From Myxococcales bacterium (GTDB lineage: Bacteria; Myxococcota_A; Bradymonadia; UBA4248), in the NCBI GenBank assembly GCA_004554395.1, contig SFMP01000061.1, forward strand, positions 1 to 8,164: DNA of 8,164 nt. The letters are read 5' to 3'. The notes below the pieces were generated by a model. The model had not been told where the DNA came from. It ran no database searches and was given only the letters and a program-made list of their open reading frames with translations. The position numbers and the translations under genes are program-made. The stretch's first letter is position 1; every line of letters begins with the position of its first letter. Positions 1 through 6,337 of this stretch are shown piece by piece.

Positions 1-220
1 CCATGCCGTTTATCGATTTTGGTGTCAAGGCGATGGGTTTTGGTGTCAAGGCGATGGGTTTTGGTGTCAAGGCGATGGGTTTTGGTGTCAAGGCGATGGG
101 TTTTGGTGTCAAGGCGATGGGTGTTCTCGTAGCCACGTCGTTTATCGGTTTTGGTGCGACGATTTGCGGATGTGTTTTTGCCCGAAAAGCCTGCAATAAT
201 CGGTCAATCATTGTCGACAA
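1..220 (-). CDS. Partial unknown protein with five PIALTPK heptapeptide repeats (N-terminal part only)
   Basis: I do not recognise this protein. On the minus strand an uninterrupted frame of 73 codons leaves the left edge of the window, so only the N-terminus is visible. The frame has an AAGGAG ribosome-binding sequence (232-237) placed 11 bases before a TTG codon at 220-218; an in-frame ATG at 211-209 lies 20 bases from it and is less well placed. The visible protein has a basic, amphipathic-looking start (about residues 4-15, IDRLLQAFRAK), a Pro/Lys/Thr-rich stretch (16-33), then five identical PIALTPK heptads (34-68) and the sequence SINGM. No signal peptide or membrane helix is seen. The heptads would form an extended, positively charged Pro-rich linker or spacer, which is inference. 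It is divergent from the B-box/Yip1 gene. A plus-strand frame (3-260) also reads through the repeats but lacks a ribosome-binding site, so the minus strand is preferred. Confidence 0.6.
   Translation of the reverse strand, partial: MSTMIDRLLQAFRAKTHPQIVAPKPINDVATRTPIALTPKPIALTPKPIALTPKPIALTPKPIALTPKSINGM
17..121. repeat. Five perfect tandem copies of a 21-bp minisatellite unit
   Basis: Five head-to-tail identical units start at 17, 38, 59, 80 and 101; each begins TTTTGGTGTCAAGG on the plus strand. There are no substitutions between copies. Diverged half-copies flank the array: TTTATCGATTTTGGTG at 9-24 and TTTATCGGTTTTGGTG at 140-155. The unit is a multiple of three, so copy-number change would not shift the minus-strand gene that contains it. 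Five of the six frames are open through the unit; the exception is a minus-strand frame containing TGA. Confidence 0.97.
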
Positions 221-353
221 TATGGTGAATTCTCCTTTTTGCCGTTCATTTGGCACTTAAGATTGTCTAGACTGGCGTTTGGGTGTATGGGCAACGCGTT
301 GCGTTGCGACGTCGATTTTTTACCCCATTTTTACGTCGGCAAAATATTTTTTT

Positions 354-1274
354 ATGTTCAAATTGCCATTACCGAATCCGTCGAAGGTCTTTTATCCGTC
401 AAAGGGAGCCGAGACAGGGCTCGATCAAAAGAATCTCCAATCGAAGCGTCCGTATTTGTGCACGAATCACCCGCATAAAGAGGCGTTTTGTATGTGTGCT
501 AAATGTGGCTTGATGTTGTGTGAAGACTGTAGTTTCGTCGTTGGAACGCGTCGTTACTGCGAATCGTGTCTTTTGTCCGACAACAACCTCATCCAAGACT
601 TCCAATACATGATTAGCCGGCAGTTGCAGATCGGCAAAGTGGCGACGGTCGTCGATTACGATGGTCCGCAGAAGTGGTCTGAGGTTCCCTCGGCGTTGCT
701 CAACATGCTCAAAGATAGCGATATCTTTTTTCGAGGTGCTTATAAGACGCCGTATTGGATTACGTTCCCAGTGGCTTTTTTGGCGCTTCTTCCCAATGCA
801 TTCATCACCTACGTCGTCAAACTCGACGATATCGTCGTGCGCTATGCGTCCGAATATCAGGCGACGCAAAACGCCGATGTCGAACGCGTGCTTGAGAATT
901 TGCAGATGTTGCAATCGATGCAAGCCGAGAATCCTGCGGTGATGTATGCGGCGGCGGTATTTGCGCCGCTGTTCCAAATCCTCGTTCTCGATGCGTGTCT
1001 TTTTGCGGCGTTGCGCATATTTACGCGCAAGCGCCTGTCGTGGTCGCAAGCGAGTGCACTCGTCAATTTTAGCATCATTCCGTTTGGTTTAGCGGCATTT
1101 GCGACGTGGTTTAACGCGCCCTTCGTCTATTATGTGGCGCTCGGCTTGATGATCATCAACATATCGACGGCGGTTCGTTCGGCGACGAATTGCACGTTTA
1201 TGCAAGGTCTTGGCGTGATGTTGTCGTTTGTCTTCGTCGTGACATTGGCAGGCGTCGTCTACGTGTTCGTATAG
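354..1274 (+). CDS. B-box zinc-finger / Yip1-domain membrane protein
   Basis: A 306-residue inner-membrane protein. Residues 36-72 carry four zinc-ligand pairs in B-box style: C36-x2-H39, C48-x2-C51, C56-x2-C59 and C69-x2-C72. A soluble linker follows, then five hydrophobic segments at roughly 134-155, 196-222, 234-253, 256-274 and 285-305, as in Yip1-type domains. A helical, Glu/Gln-rich loop (about 165-195) separates the first two membrane segments. Fusions of this kind are common in myxobacterial genomes, where their role is not well defined; a part in membrane organisation or protein sorting is inference. The ATG at 354 is chosen because it is the first ATG in frame. A TTG at 279 would add 25 residues, but neither start has a convincing ribosome-binding sequence. 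It is the first plus-strand gene, divergent from the heptad-repeat gene, and 134 bases before the YbjN-like gene. Confidence 0.82.
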   Translation: MFKLPLPNPSKVFYPSKGAETGLDQKNLQSKRPYLCTNHPHKEAFCMCAKCGLMLCEDCSFVVGTRRYCESCLLSDNNLIQDFQYMISRQLQIGKVATVVDYDGPQKWSEVPSALLNMLKDSDIFFRGAYKTPYWITFPVAFLALLPNAFITYVVKLDDIVVRYASEYQATQNADVERVLENLQMLQSMQAENPAVMYAAAVFAPLFQILVLDACLFAALRIFTRKRLSWSQASALVNFSIIPFGLAAFATWFNAPFVYYVALGLMIINISTAVRSATNCTFMQGLGVMLSFVFVVTLAGVVYVFV

Positions 1275-1408
1275 GAAAATTCATCGATGAGATTTCGCAA
1301 AGAAATAAAAATAGGCGTATGCACGTTTAAAAAGGCATGTTAAACTACGTGACGTTTTCTAGCGCTTGCGCGCAATCCTATCTCAAAACGCGTTCCTGGA
1401 GGTACTTC

Positions 1409-1795
1409 ATGCGTACGAAAGAAGATGTAGAGCAGTATTTGATAGATCTTGACACGGACTATGAAGTCGTCGACGAGGGTTTATATCGCCTCATCGATGA
1501 CGTCCAAGATGTCGAAGATATTTTCGTTCACGTAACGGGACCGTTGGTCATCTTTAGCGTTCGTTTGATGAAGGTTCCTACCCATAACATCGAAGCATTT
1601 TATCGCAAATTGCTCGAGCTCAATGCGACGGCACTCGTGGCTGGCGCTTATGGTATCGATGGCAACGACGTCATGATCACCGACACGCTTCAGCTCGAAA
1701 ACTTGGACTACAACGAGTTTTTGGCTTCGATCGAATCGCTCGCCATGGCGATCAACGAGCATTATCCGATGCTCAAGAAGATGACCGCTCAATAG
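1409..1795 (+). CDS. YbjN-like (CesT/Tir chaperone-fold) small protein
   Basis: A 128-residue acidic cytosolic protein without signal peptide or membrane helix. The pattern of an N-terminal helix (VEQYLIDLD), a beta-rich middle (YEVVDEGLYRLID, IFVHVTGPLVIFSVRLMKV), then a helix with a central Asn (FYRKLLELNA), a further strand pair (VAGAYGIDGNDVMITDTL) and a long C-terminal helix fits the YbjN / type III chaperone-like fold. Proteins of this fold are thought to bind partner proteins as dimers; the partner is unknown here. Position directly before pspA suggests a link with PspA function, which is inference. The ATG at 1409 is preferred over upstream in-frame starts because TGGAGG (1397-1402) sits six bases before it. 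The next gene starts 75 bases downstream with no terminator between, so co-transcription is likely. Confidence 0.68.
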   Translation: MRTKEDVEQYLIDLDTDYEVVDEGLYRLIDDVQDVEDIFVHVTGPLVIFSVRLMKVPTHNIEAFYRKLLELNATALVAGAYGIDGNDVMITDTLQLENLDYNEFLASIESLAMAINEHYPMLKKMTAQ

Positions 1796-1870
1796 CGATA
1801 GCGGGCAAATGCGCCCGAAAAATATACGATGGGAATTTAAGAGTATCCGACGATTGAGGAGGTAAGAGTT

Positions 1871-2632
1871 ATGGGTATATTTTCACGAATTTCGACGCTT
1901 TTTAAAGCCGAAGCGAATGCCGCTATCGACAAGATGGAAGATCCTGAGAAGGTATTAAATCAGACGATCCGCGACATGCAAGAGCAACTCAATTCGGCAA
2001 AGACGCAAGTTGCCGAGAGCATTGCATACGAAAAACGTCTCAAAATTCAATACGATAAAGCCGTAGAACGCGCCAAAGAATGGGAAGGCAAGGCGATGCA
2101 GGCTGTCAATGCCGGTCGCGACGACCTCGCGGTCGAAGCGCTCAGCCGCAAAGAAGAGGCCGAAAAAGAAGCCGCCCAATTCCGCGTCCAATGGGAAGCC
2201 CAAAAGAAGGGTTGCGATCAAATCAAAGAAAAACTCAAAGCGATGAACAACAAGATCGAAGAAGCGAAACGCAAAAAATCGCTTCTCGTGGCCCAGGCCA
2301 AACGTGCTGAAGCGAGCAAGACGATTCACAAAACGCTCGCAGGTATGGACGAAGGCGCCGCATTCTCGACGTTCGATCGCATGGCAGAAAAAGTCGAAAC
2401 GCTCGAAGCCGAGGCGCAAGCGAGCGAAGATTTGGCGATGGATTTCTCGACGGGCGACACGCTCGACAAGCAAATCAGCGAGCTCAAACCTGCAGTCAAC
2501 AGCGATGCCCTCGCCGCTTTGAAAGCAAAAATGGGCAAAGCGCCTGCGCAAACGGGCTCGTACGATACGCAATACAACAATGCTGGCGGTGCAACGACGA
2601 TGCAAAACGCCACGAGCTGGGATGACCTATAA
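1871..2632 (+). CDS. pspA: PspA/IM30 family phage-shock / membrane-stress protein
   Basis: A 253-residue protein that belongs to the PspA/IM30 (ESCRT-III-like) family, peripheral membrane proteins that assemble into rings or rods and protect the inner membrane under stress. The N-terminal amphipathic helix (about 1-24, MGIFSRISTLFKAEANAAID) and the conserved MEDPEKVLNQTIRDM region (22-36) are typical. Almost the whole of residues 25-220 is charged, heptad-rich coiled coil, including FDRMAEKVETLEAEAQAS (168-185). The tail (222-253) is rich in Gly, Asn, Thr and Ala and ends in SWDDL; it is longer than in the roughly 220-residue enterobacterial protein. A strong AGGAGGT ribosome-binding sequence (1857-1863) lies seven bases before the ATG. 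No sigma-54 type promoter and no PspBC or PspF gene is seen beside it, so control differs from the enterobacterial system. A terminator follows the gene. Confidence 0.95.
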   Translation: MGIFSRISTLFKAEANAAIDKMEDPEKVLNQTIRDMQEQLNSAKTQVAESIAYEKRLKIQYDKAVERAKEWEGKAMQAVNAGRDDLAVEALSRKEEAEKEAAQFRVQWEAQKKGCDQIKEKLKAMNNKIEEAKRKKSLLVAQAKRAEASKTIHKTLAGMDEGAAFSTFDRMAEKVETLEAEAQASEDLAMDFSTGDTLDKQISELKPAVNSDALAALKAKMGKAPAQTGSYDTQYNNAGGATTMQNATSWDDL

Positions 2633-2659
2633 GATCTTCGCGGCTACGCATTGAATTGT

Positions 2660-2687
2660 AAGCCGGCAGTTCGTTGCCGGCTTTTTT
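2660..2687 (+). terminator. Rho-independent terminator after pspA
   Basis: A perfect nine-base-pair stem, AAGCCGGCA (2660-2668) with TGCCGGCTT (2675-2683), encloses a six-base loop and is followed by a run of T (part of the TTTTTT at 2682-2687). It begins 28 bases after the pspA stop codon and ends the YbjN-like/pspA transcript before the MoxR gene. Confidence 0.93.
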
Positions 2688-2697
2688 CTTCTATAGA

Positions 2698-2728
2698 CGA
2701 TACGAAGTGGGGCGGTTTTGTCGTATCG
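2698..2728. promoter_or_regulatory. Inverted repeat upstream of the MoxR gene (possible operator or leader hairpin)
   Basis: CGATACGA (2698-2705) and TCGTATCG (2721-2728) are perfect eight-base inverted arms separated by 15 bases. The element lies between the pspA terminator and the GTG start of the MoxR gene, ending 22 bases before that start. A weak TATAGA box (2693-2698) overlaps its left edge. It could be a regulator binding site or an mRNA leader hairpin; the sequence alone does not decide. Confidence 0.45.
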
Positions 2729-2750
2729 CCAACACCCATGCGGAGGAAGT

Positions 2751-3740
2751 GTGGAACGATCTATTGCCGAATTAAGTAGTACGATTCGCCAATCGGCGTG
2801 CGTCGTGCCGAGTCTGAAATCCGAAATCGGTCGCATCGTCGTCGGGCAAGAACACATGGTCGATGCGGCGATTATCGCCCTCATCACGGGCGGGCATATC
2901 CTCTTAGAAGGCGTGCCTGGGCTCGCCAAAACGCTGCTTTGCAATACGCTCGCTCGCGTCGTCGATTGCCAGTTCCGACGCATTCAGTTCACCCCCGATC
3001 TCTTGCCCGCCGACCTCATCGGATCGCTCGCCTATCGACAAGATAACGGTTCGTTCTACGCCAAAAAAGGGCCTATCTTCGCCAACCTCATCCTCGCCGA
3101 CGAAATCAACCGTGCGCCAGCCAAAGTCCAATCGGCTTTGCTCGAGGCGATGCAAGAAAAACAGGTGACTATCGGCGATACAACGTATCCGCTACCGCGC
3201 CCATTTCTCGTCGTGGCAACGCAAAACCCCATCGATCAAGAGGGAACTTACCCCTTGCCCGAGGCGCAGATCGACCGATTCATGCTCAAAGTCGTCGTCG
3301 ATTATCCCAATATCGACGAAGAAAAGCGAATGCTCGCTCGGATGATTTCGCCCCAACACCCGACGGCCAATAGCGTCATCTCGGCGGCAAATGTCCTCAC
3401 CATGGCGTCGAATGTCGAGCGCATCTATGCCGATGAACGCGTCCAAGATTACATCGTCAATATCGTGCAAGCGACGCGACACCCAGAAAAATACGGCCTG
3501 CCCAAAGTTTCGCGATGTATTTTGCGCGGCGCTAGCCCACGAGCCACGATTTCGCTCGCCAATGCCGCACGCGCTATCGCTTTCATGAACATGCGAGCTT
3601 TCGTCTTGCCCGACGACGTCCAAAAAGTTGCCACCGACGTCTTGCGTCACCGCATCGCACTCACCTACGAGGCCGAAGCCGACGGCATCCGTTCGGTCGA
3701 CATCATCGAAGCCATATTGAGCAAAGTCGAAGTTCCCTAG
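2751..3740 (+). CDS. MoxR-family AAA+ ATPase
   Basis: A 329-residue cytosolic MoxR-type AAA+ ATPase, a family of chaperone-like ATPases that act on VWA-domain partners in envelope and stress functions. Walker A is GVPGLAKT (54-61), Walker B is LILADE (113-118) followed by the family-typical INRAPAKVQSALLEAM, sensor 1 is in ATQNP (N159), and an Arg follows in QIDRFML (R176). The C-terminal lid carries GASPRATISLANAARA, also typical. Start: the GTG at 2751 has GGAGG (2742-2746) four bases before it; an in-frame TTG at 2718 has none. Preceded by the pspA terminator, so it has its own promoter or a leader element. The usual downstream DUF58 and VWA genes are absent: the next gene is convergent and 20 bases away, making this an orphan MoxR in this window. 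Confidence 0.93.
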   Translation: MERSIAELSSTIRQSACVVPSLKSEIGRIVVGQEHMVDAAIIALITGGHILLEGVPGLAKTLLCNTLARVVDCQFRRIQFTPDLLPADLIGSLAYRQDNGSFYAKKGPIFANLILADEINRAPAKVQSALLEAMQEKQVTIGDTTYPLPRPFLVVATQNPIDQEGTYPLPEAQIDRFMLKVVVDYPNIDEEKRMLARMISPQHPTANSVISAANVLTMASNVERIYADERVQDYIVNIVQATRHPEKYGLPKVSRCILRGASPRATISLANAARAIAFMNMRAFVLPDDVQKVATDVLRHRIALTYEAEADGIRSVDIIEAILSKVEVP

Positions 3741-3760
3741 GGCTCCACACTGGCGTCGCA

Positions 3761-4357
3761 TTAAAATGGACAAATATGCGGCGCCATTTTTTGATACGCC
3801 TTTGGTCCAATGCCTTTGACGCGCACGATGCTCGAGGGCTTCCGAAATGGGCGCTTCGTACGCGTCGCAATAATCGCTTCGGCGCGCGTTTTCCCGATCC
3901 CCGGCAAGCGCGTCAGTGCCTCGGCATCGGCTACATTGATGTCGATACATGCCTCGGCGTTTTCGTGCGCTTGCCCGATGGATTCATCATCTCGATTTGG
4001 ACGCTTCGGCGCGATTGCCATGGCGACGATGCGTTTTTCTTTAGCCGAATTCGCCGATTGGCGTTTGGGTTTGGGGCTTGGTTTTTCTACGGCTAGCGCC
4101 GTTTCTTCGCGCTCGACTATGGCGCTTGCCCGATCGTCTTGTGCGATGTGCCAAGATCCCGTGCCGTCGTACCCGTCGCCTCGATGCGTCCAAAAACACG
4201 CTTGTGGGAGCGCGGCTGTCGCCGGTATCTTTTGCATCGGTAGATCGCACAAACACGACGATTCATAGGGCACTGTGCCGTCTGAATAGCACCCGCAAAC
4301 CCCAATGCCCAATGCAATGCAAAATGCCTTTCCATACTGAAGCCACAAGTTCGCCAT
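3761..4357 (-). CDS. ComEA-like helix-hairpin-helix protein, putative lipoprotein
   Basis: A 198-residue protein. The N-terminus is a short hydrophobic signal (AFCIALGIGV, 11-20) ending in VCGC, so lipid attachment at C23 is possible though the lipobox is imperfect. A Cys-containing region (24-70) and a basic Lys/Pro/Ser linker (about 88-120) lead to a C-terminal ComEA-type domain with two helix-hairpin-helix motifs: LPGIGKTRAEAI (151-162) and VKGIGPKAYQKM (180-191). Such domains bind double-stranded DNA without sequence preference, and ComEA captures DNA for uptake during competence; a competence role here is inference, since no other com gene is present. Two adjacent ATG codons occur; the second (4357) is five bases from GGAGG (4363-4367) while the first (4360) is only two, so the second is chosen. 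It lies 93 bases downstream of fni on the same strand and may belong to that transcript. Confidence 0.8.
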   Translation of the reverse strand: MANLWLQYGKAFCIALGIGVCGCYSDGTVPYESSCLCDLPMQKIPATAALPQACFWTHRGDGYDGTGSWHIAQDDRASAIVEREETALAVEKPSPKPKRQSANSAKEKRIVAMAIAPKRPNRDDESIGQAHENAEACIDINVADAEALTRLPGIGKTRAEAIIATRTKRPFRKPSSIVRVKGIGPKAYQKMAPHICPF

Positions 4358-4425
4358 CATTGCCTCCGTCTTTCGAGTCGTCGAAATGCAGTGCTGCGCA
4401 CCGCCCTCATTCCAATAATGGCGAG

Positions 4426-4435
4426 AAAAAAAAAA
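4426..4435. repeat. Run of ten A (ten T on the transcribed minus strand) between fni and the ComEA-like gene
   Basis: A homopolymer of ten bases in the 93-base gap between fni and the next minus-strand gene. On the minus-strand transcript it reads as ten U, 15 bases after the fni stop codon. It could pair with the A-rich 3' end of fni to form an all-A/U hairpin and act as a weak terminator, or it could serve as an AT-rich promoter element for the following gene. No GC-rich stem precedes it. Confidence 0.6.
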
Positions 4436-4450
4436 TGTGACGTTTTATTT

Positions 4451-5458
4451 TCAGTTTTTTTTCAATTCATCGATATGACGCGCCCCAGTGCTGCGCCAGA
4501 TGAGACGCGATGTTTCGATGAATTGCGAGAGCCAATGCGTGAGCCCCGATCGCCCCGTATCGGTATAGGTGCGCAATATCGGTTGGGCGATGGCGACGGC
4601 ATCGGCGCCAATGGCTAGGGCTTTGATGGCATCGAGAGGCGTTTCGATACCGCCCGAGGCGATGACGTAGCGCGTGGGCAGGGCTTGGCGCACGGCGCGT
4701 ATGCAGTCGGGCGTATGATAGCCGACGTCTTTGAGCGCCTCGATGCATTCTTTGGGCAATGGAGGATTGTGCCGAAGCGCCTCGACCAATACCCACGACG
4801 TTCCACCGCGCCCAGCCGTTTCTATGCCAGCGATGGGGAGCTCTGCGAGTCGCTTGGCGCAGGCTCCACCAATGCCCGATCCGACTTCTTTGACGAAGAC
4901 GGGGAGCGAAAAATGGCGACAAAACGACTCGAGGACGGCAAACCCATTGCCGCTTTTGCGATTGCCACCGTGTTGAATCGCTTCTTGGAGATAATTGAGA
5001 TGGACGAAGATTCCCTTTGTTCCGAGTGCTAAACAAGCTTCTTCGATAGCTTGGGGCGAATACGTCGTCAATTCGGCTATGCCGATATTGGCAAATGCGA
5101 TTCCGCCTAAATCGGCACCATAAGTCGATCGGCAAGTATTATCGGCGAGGTAGGCGCGAATCGAACCGAGGCAAAGGGCGATCCCGAGTTCGCGCGTGAG
5201 TGCTCGCAAATCGGTATTGATTTGCGTCGAATACGGCGATCCGCCCGTCATCGCGCCGATCATGAGGGGGAATGAGAGCTCATGACCTGCCATCGATGTA
5301 TGCGTATCGAGCGCCGAATCCGAGACTTCGAAAAGAGCATCGTAGGGTAGGGTAATCGCTTCGAAGCCGGCATCGTGCGTGCGAACGGCTTCGTTTAGGG
5401 CTAGATCGAGATGCTCGCGCTTGCGCGCGGCAATATCGTCTTGGGGTATATGAGGCAT
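4451..5458 (-). CDS. fni: Type 2 isopentenyl-diphosphate delta-isomerase
   Basis: Interconverts isopentenyl diphosphate and dimethylallyl diphosphate for isoprenoid synthesis; the type 2 enzyme uses reduced FMN and Mg2+ and is unrelated to the type 1 enzyme. At 335 residues it has the usual length. Family motifs are present in order: RKREHL (12-17), MTGG (70-73), HLNYLQEAIQ (153-162, with Q158/E159 expected to hold Mg2+), VKEVGSGI (189-196), AGRGGTSW (215-222) and ASGGIETPLDAIKALAIGAD (267-286) for flavin phosphate binding. The ATG at 5458 has a modest AGGA nine bases upstream. It begins 18 bases after the cysteine-rich lipoprotein stop codon, so the two are probably co-transcribed. Type 2 enzymes are usual where isoprenoids come from the mevalonate pathway, as in myxobacteria; no other mevalonate gene is in view. 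Confidence 0.95.
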   Translation of the reverse strand: MPHIPQDDIAARKREHLDLALNEAVRTHDAGFEAITLPYDALFEVSDSALDTHTSMAGHELSFPLMIGAMTGGSPYSTQINTDLRALTRELGIALCLGSIRAYLADNTCRSTYGADLGGIAFANIGIAELTTYSPQAIEEACLALGTKGIFVHLNYLQEAIQHGGNRKSGNGFAVLESFCRHFSLPVFVKEVGSGIGGACAKRLAELPIAGIETAGRGGTSWVLVEALRHNPPLPKECIEALKDVGYHTPDCIRAVRQALPTRYVIASGGIETPLDAIKALAIGADAVAIAQPILRTYTDTGRSGLTHWLSQFIETSRLIWRSTGARHIDELKKN

Positions 5459-5476
5459 GAGAGCAAATCCTATGGA

Positions 5477-6298
5477 CTACCAGCGAGCGATCTTGCCACC
5501 GTCGCAATACGTGCCCGTGGCGAATTTCCAAGGGCTATCGCCGCATGTGCATTTGCCGTCGCGACATGTGCCGCCCTGACCGCATTTCCCTTTGCCACAT
5601 TGGCATCCTTCCGACTTTCCACACGTGATTTTGCCATCTTCGCAACCGTATTCGGCGGCATTGAGATCGAAGACCTCATCGCCACACATGCATTTGCCAT
5701 TGATGCACGTCGTCTTCGCGCCGCATTTGTTCGGAACGCCACCGCATTCGCAACCTTGTTGATTGGTCAGGCTTCCGGCATAGCATTGCCACGTGTCGCC
5801 GATGCAACGCCAGCTCTGCGGCGATTTGGCCACTTCATCGGTCGGCTTTTTGCCCCGACAAGTGCATGTGTTGCCGCCGACGCAATGCGTGCCAACCGAG
5901 CAAACAGTCGATCCGCAGTCGCAAGAATCGAAACCGCCCGTGCCAATGCATTTGAATTGCCCGTCTTCGCAGACATACAAATCGGTCGAAAACGCATAGC
6001 GTTCGCTACCGCAAGTGCAAAAGCCATCGTCGCAACGGCTATTTCGTCCGCAAGTTATCTTGCCACAAGCACACGAGTCTTCTTCGCACAATATGCCTTT
6101 GGGCTCGGTGGGGGCAACGTCGGCTTGCGCCGAATCGCTTGTTTTGGCGCTCTCGGTGCTCGGTGATGGTGCATTGGCAGAATCGGTCAATGCACTGTTT
6201 TGGGCATTTAAGTCGTTTTGCGTCGCCTTTGGGCTACATGCACATAATCCGAACGATAACCCTACAACGGCGACAATCGATAGCGAACGATAATACAT
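5477..6298 (-). CDS. Cysteine-rich repeat lipoprotein (four eight-cysteine EGF-like units)
   Basis: A 273-residue exported lipoprotein of unknown function. The signal peptide (1-20) ends in LCAC, giving lipidation at C21. A low-complexity Ser/Ala/Asn/Thr linker (23-66) follows, then four tandem cysteine-rich units (71-265). Each unit reads roughly C-x(4-10)-C-x-C-x(4-6)-C-x5-C-x(4-5)-C-x-C-x(13-17)-C, often with DGKCxCG in the middle. There are 32 cysteines in the repeat region, enough for 16 disulfides. The units resemble EGF-like or low-complexity Cys-rich modules of Myxococcota surface proteins; adhesion or surface roles are inference. The ATG at 6298 is chosen because AAGGAG (6305-6310) lies six bases before it and because it begins the signal peptide; a longer frame upstream lacks these. 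A perfect TATAAT lies about 40 bases upstream, and fni follows after 18 bases. Confidence 0.85.
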   Translation of the reverse strand: MYYRSLSIVAVVGLSFGLCACSPKATQNDLNAQNSALTDSANAPSPSTESAKTSDSAQADVAPTEPKGILCEEDSCACGKITCGRNSRCDDGFCTCGSERYAFSTDLYVCEDGQFKCIGTGGFDSCDCGSTVCSVGTHCVGGNTCTCRGKKPTDEVAKSPQSWRCIGDTWQCYAGSLTNQQGCECGGVPNKCGAKTTCINGKCMCGDEVFDLNAAEYGCEDGKITCGKSEGCQCGKGKCGQGGTCRDGKCTCGDSPWKFATGTYCDGGKIARW

Positions 6299-6337
6299 GG
6301 CGAACTCCTTTTGTTCGTAGTTGTCGAAATCGCTCGC

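Noticed and set aside
17..121. CRISPR-like array
   Set aside because: The 21-bp units abut with no spacers; it is a simple tandem repeat.
3..260. Plus-strand frame reading the minisatellite as GFGVKAM repeats
   Set aside because: It has only two bases of upstream sequence, no ribosome-binding evidence, and its second half is Cys-rich, low-quality sequence. The opposite strand has a ribosome-binding sequence and start for a competing frame. It could still be real if the gene begins outside the window.
265..272. GTCTAGAC palindrome in the divergent intergenic region
   Set aside because: Eight bases only, with no -35/-10 elements nearby that fit on either strand; expected by chance.
399..1049. 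216-codon minus-strand frame opposite the B-box/Yip1 gene
   Set aside because: It is a shadow of the plus-strand gene, which has clear zinc and membrane segments. The genome favours codons such as TCG and CGA that keep opposite frames open.
1361..1374. GCGC-rich inverted sequence upstream of the YbjN-like gene
   Set aside because: Similar GCGCTTGCGCGC runs also occur inside fni coding sequence, so it reflects base composition rather than a specific site.
1802..1817. Small hairpin CGGGC / GCCCG after the YbjN-like gene
   Set aside because: Only five base pairs and followed by A, not T, so it is not a terminator; more likely chance or a minor intercistronic structure.
1796..1870. Sigma-54 promoter in front of pspA, as in enterobacteria
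   Set aside because: No GG-N10-GC type element could be found in the gap; the gene probably depends on an upstream promoter.
1955..2605. 216-codon minus-strand frame opposite pspA
   Set aside because: Shadow of a well-supported PspA gene; its Phe/Arg-rich composition is the complement of Lys/Glu/Ala coiled-coil codons.
3192..3950. 252-codon minus-strand frame opposite the MoxR gene
   Set aside because: It lies opposite conserved AAA+ motifs and overlaps the convergent ComEA-like gene on the same strand.
5411..6166. 251-codon plus-strand Ala-rich frame opposite the lipoprotein gene
   Set aside because: It is the complement of Cys/Gly codons of the repeat protein, which has a signal peptide, lipobox and ribosome-binding sequence; the plus frame has none.
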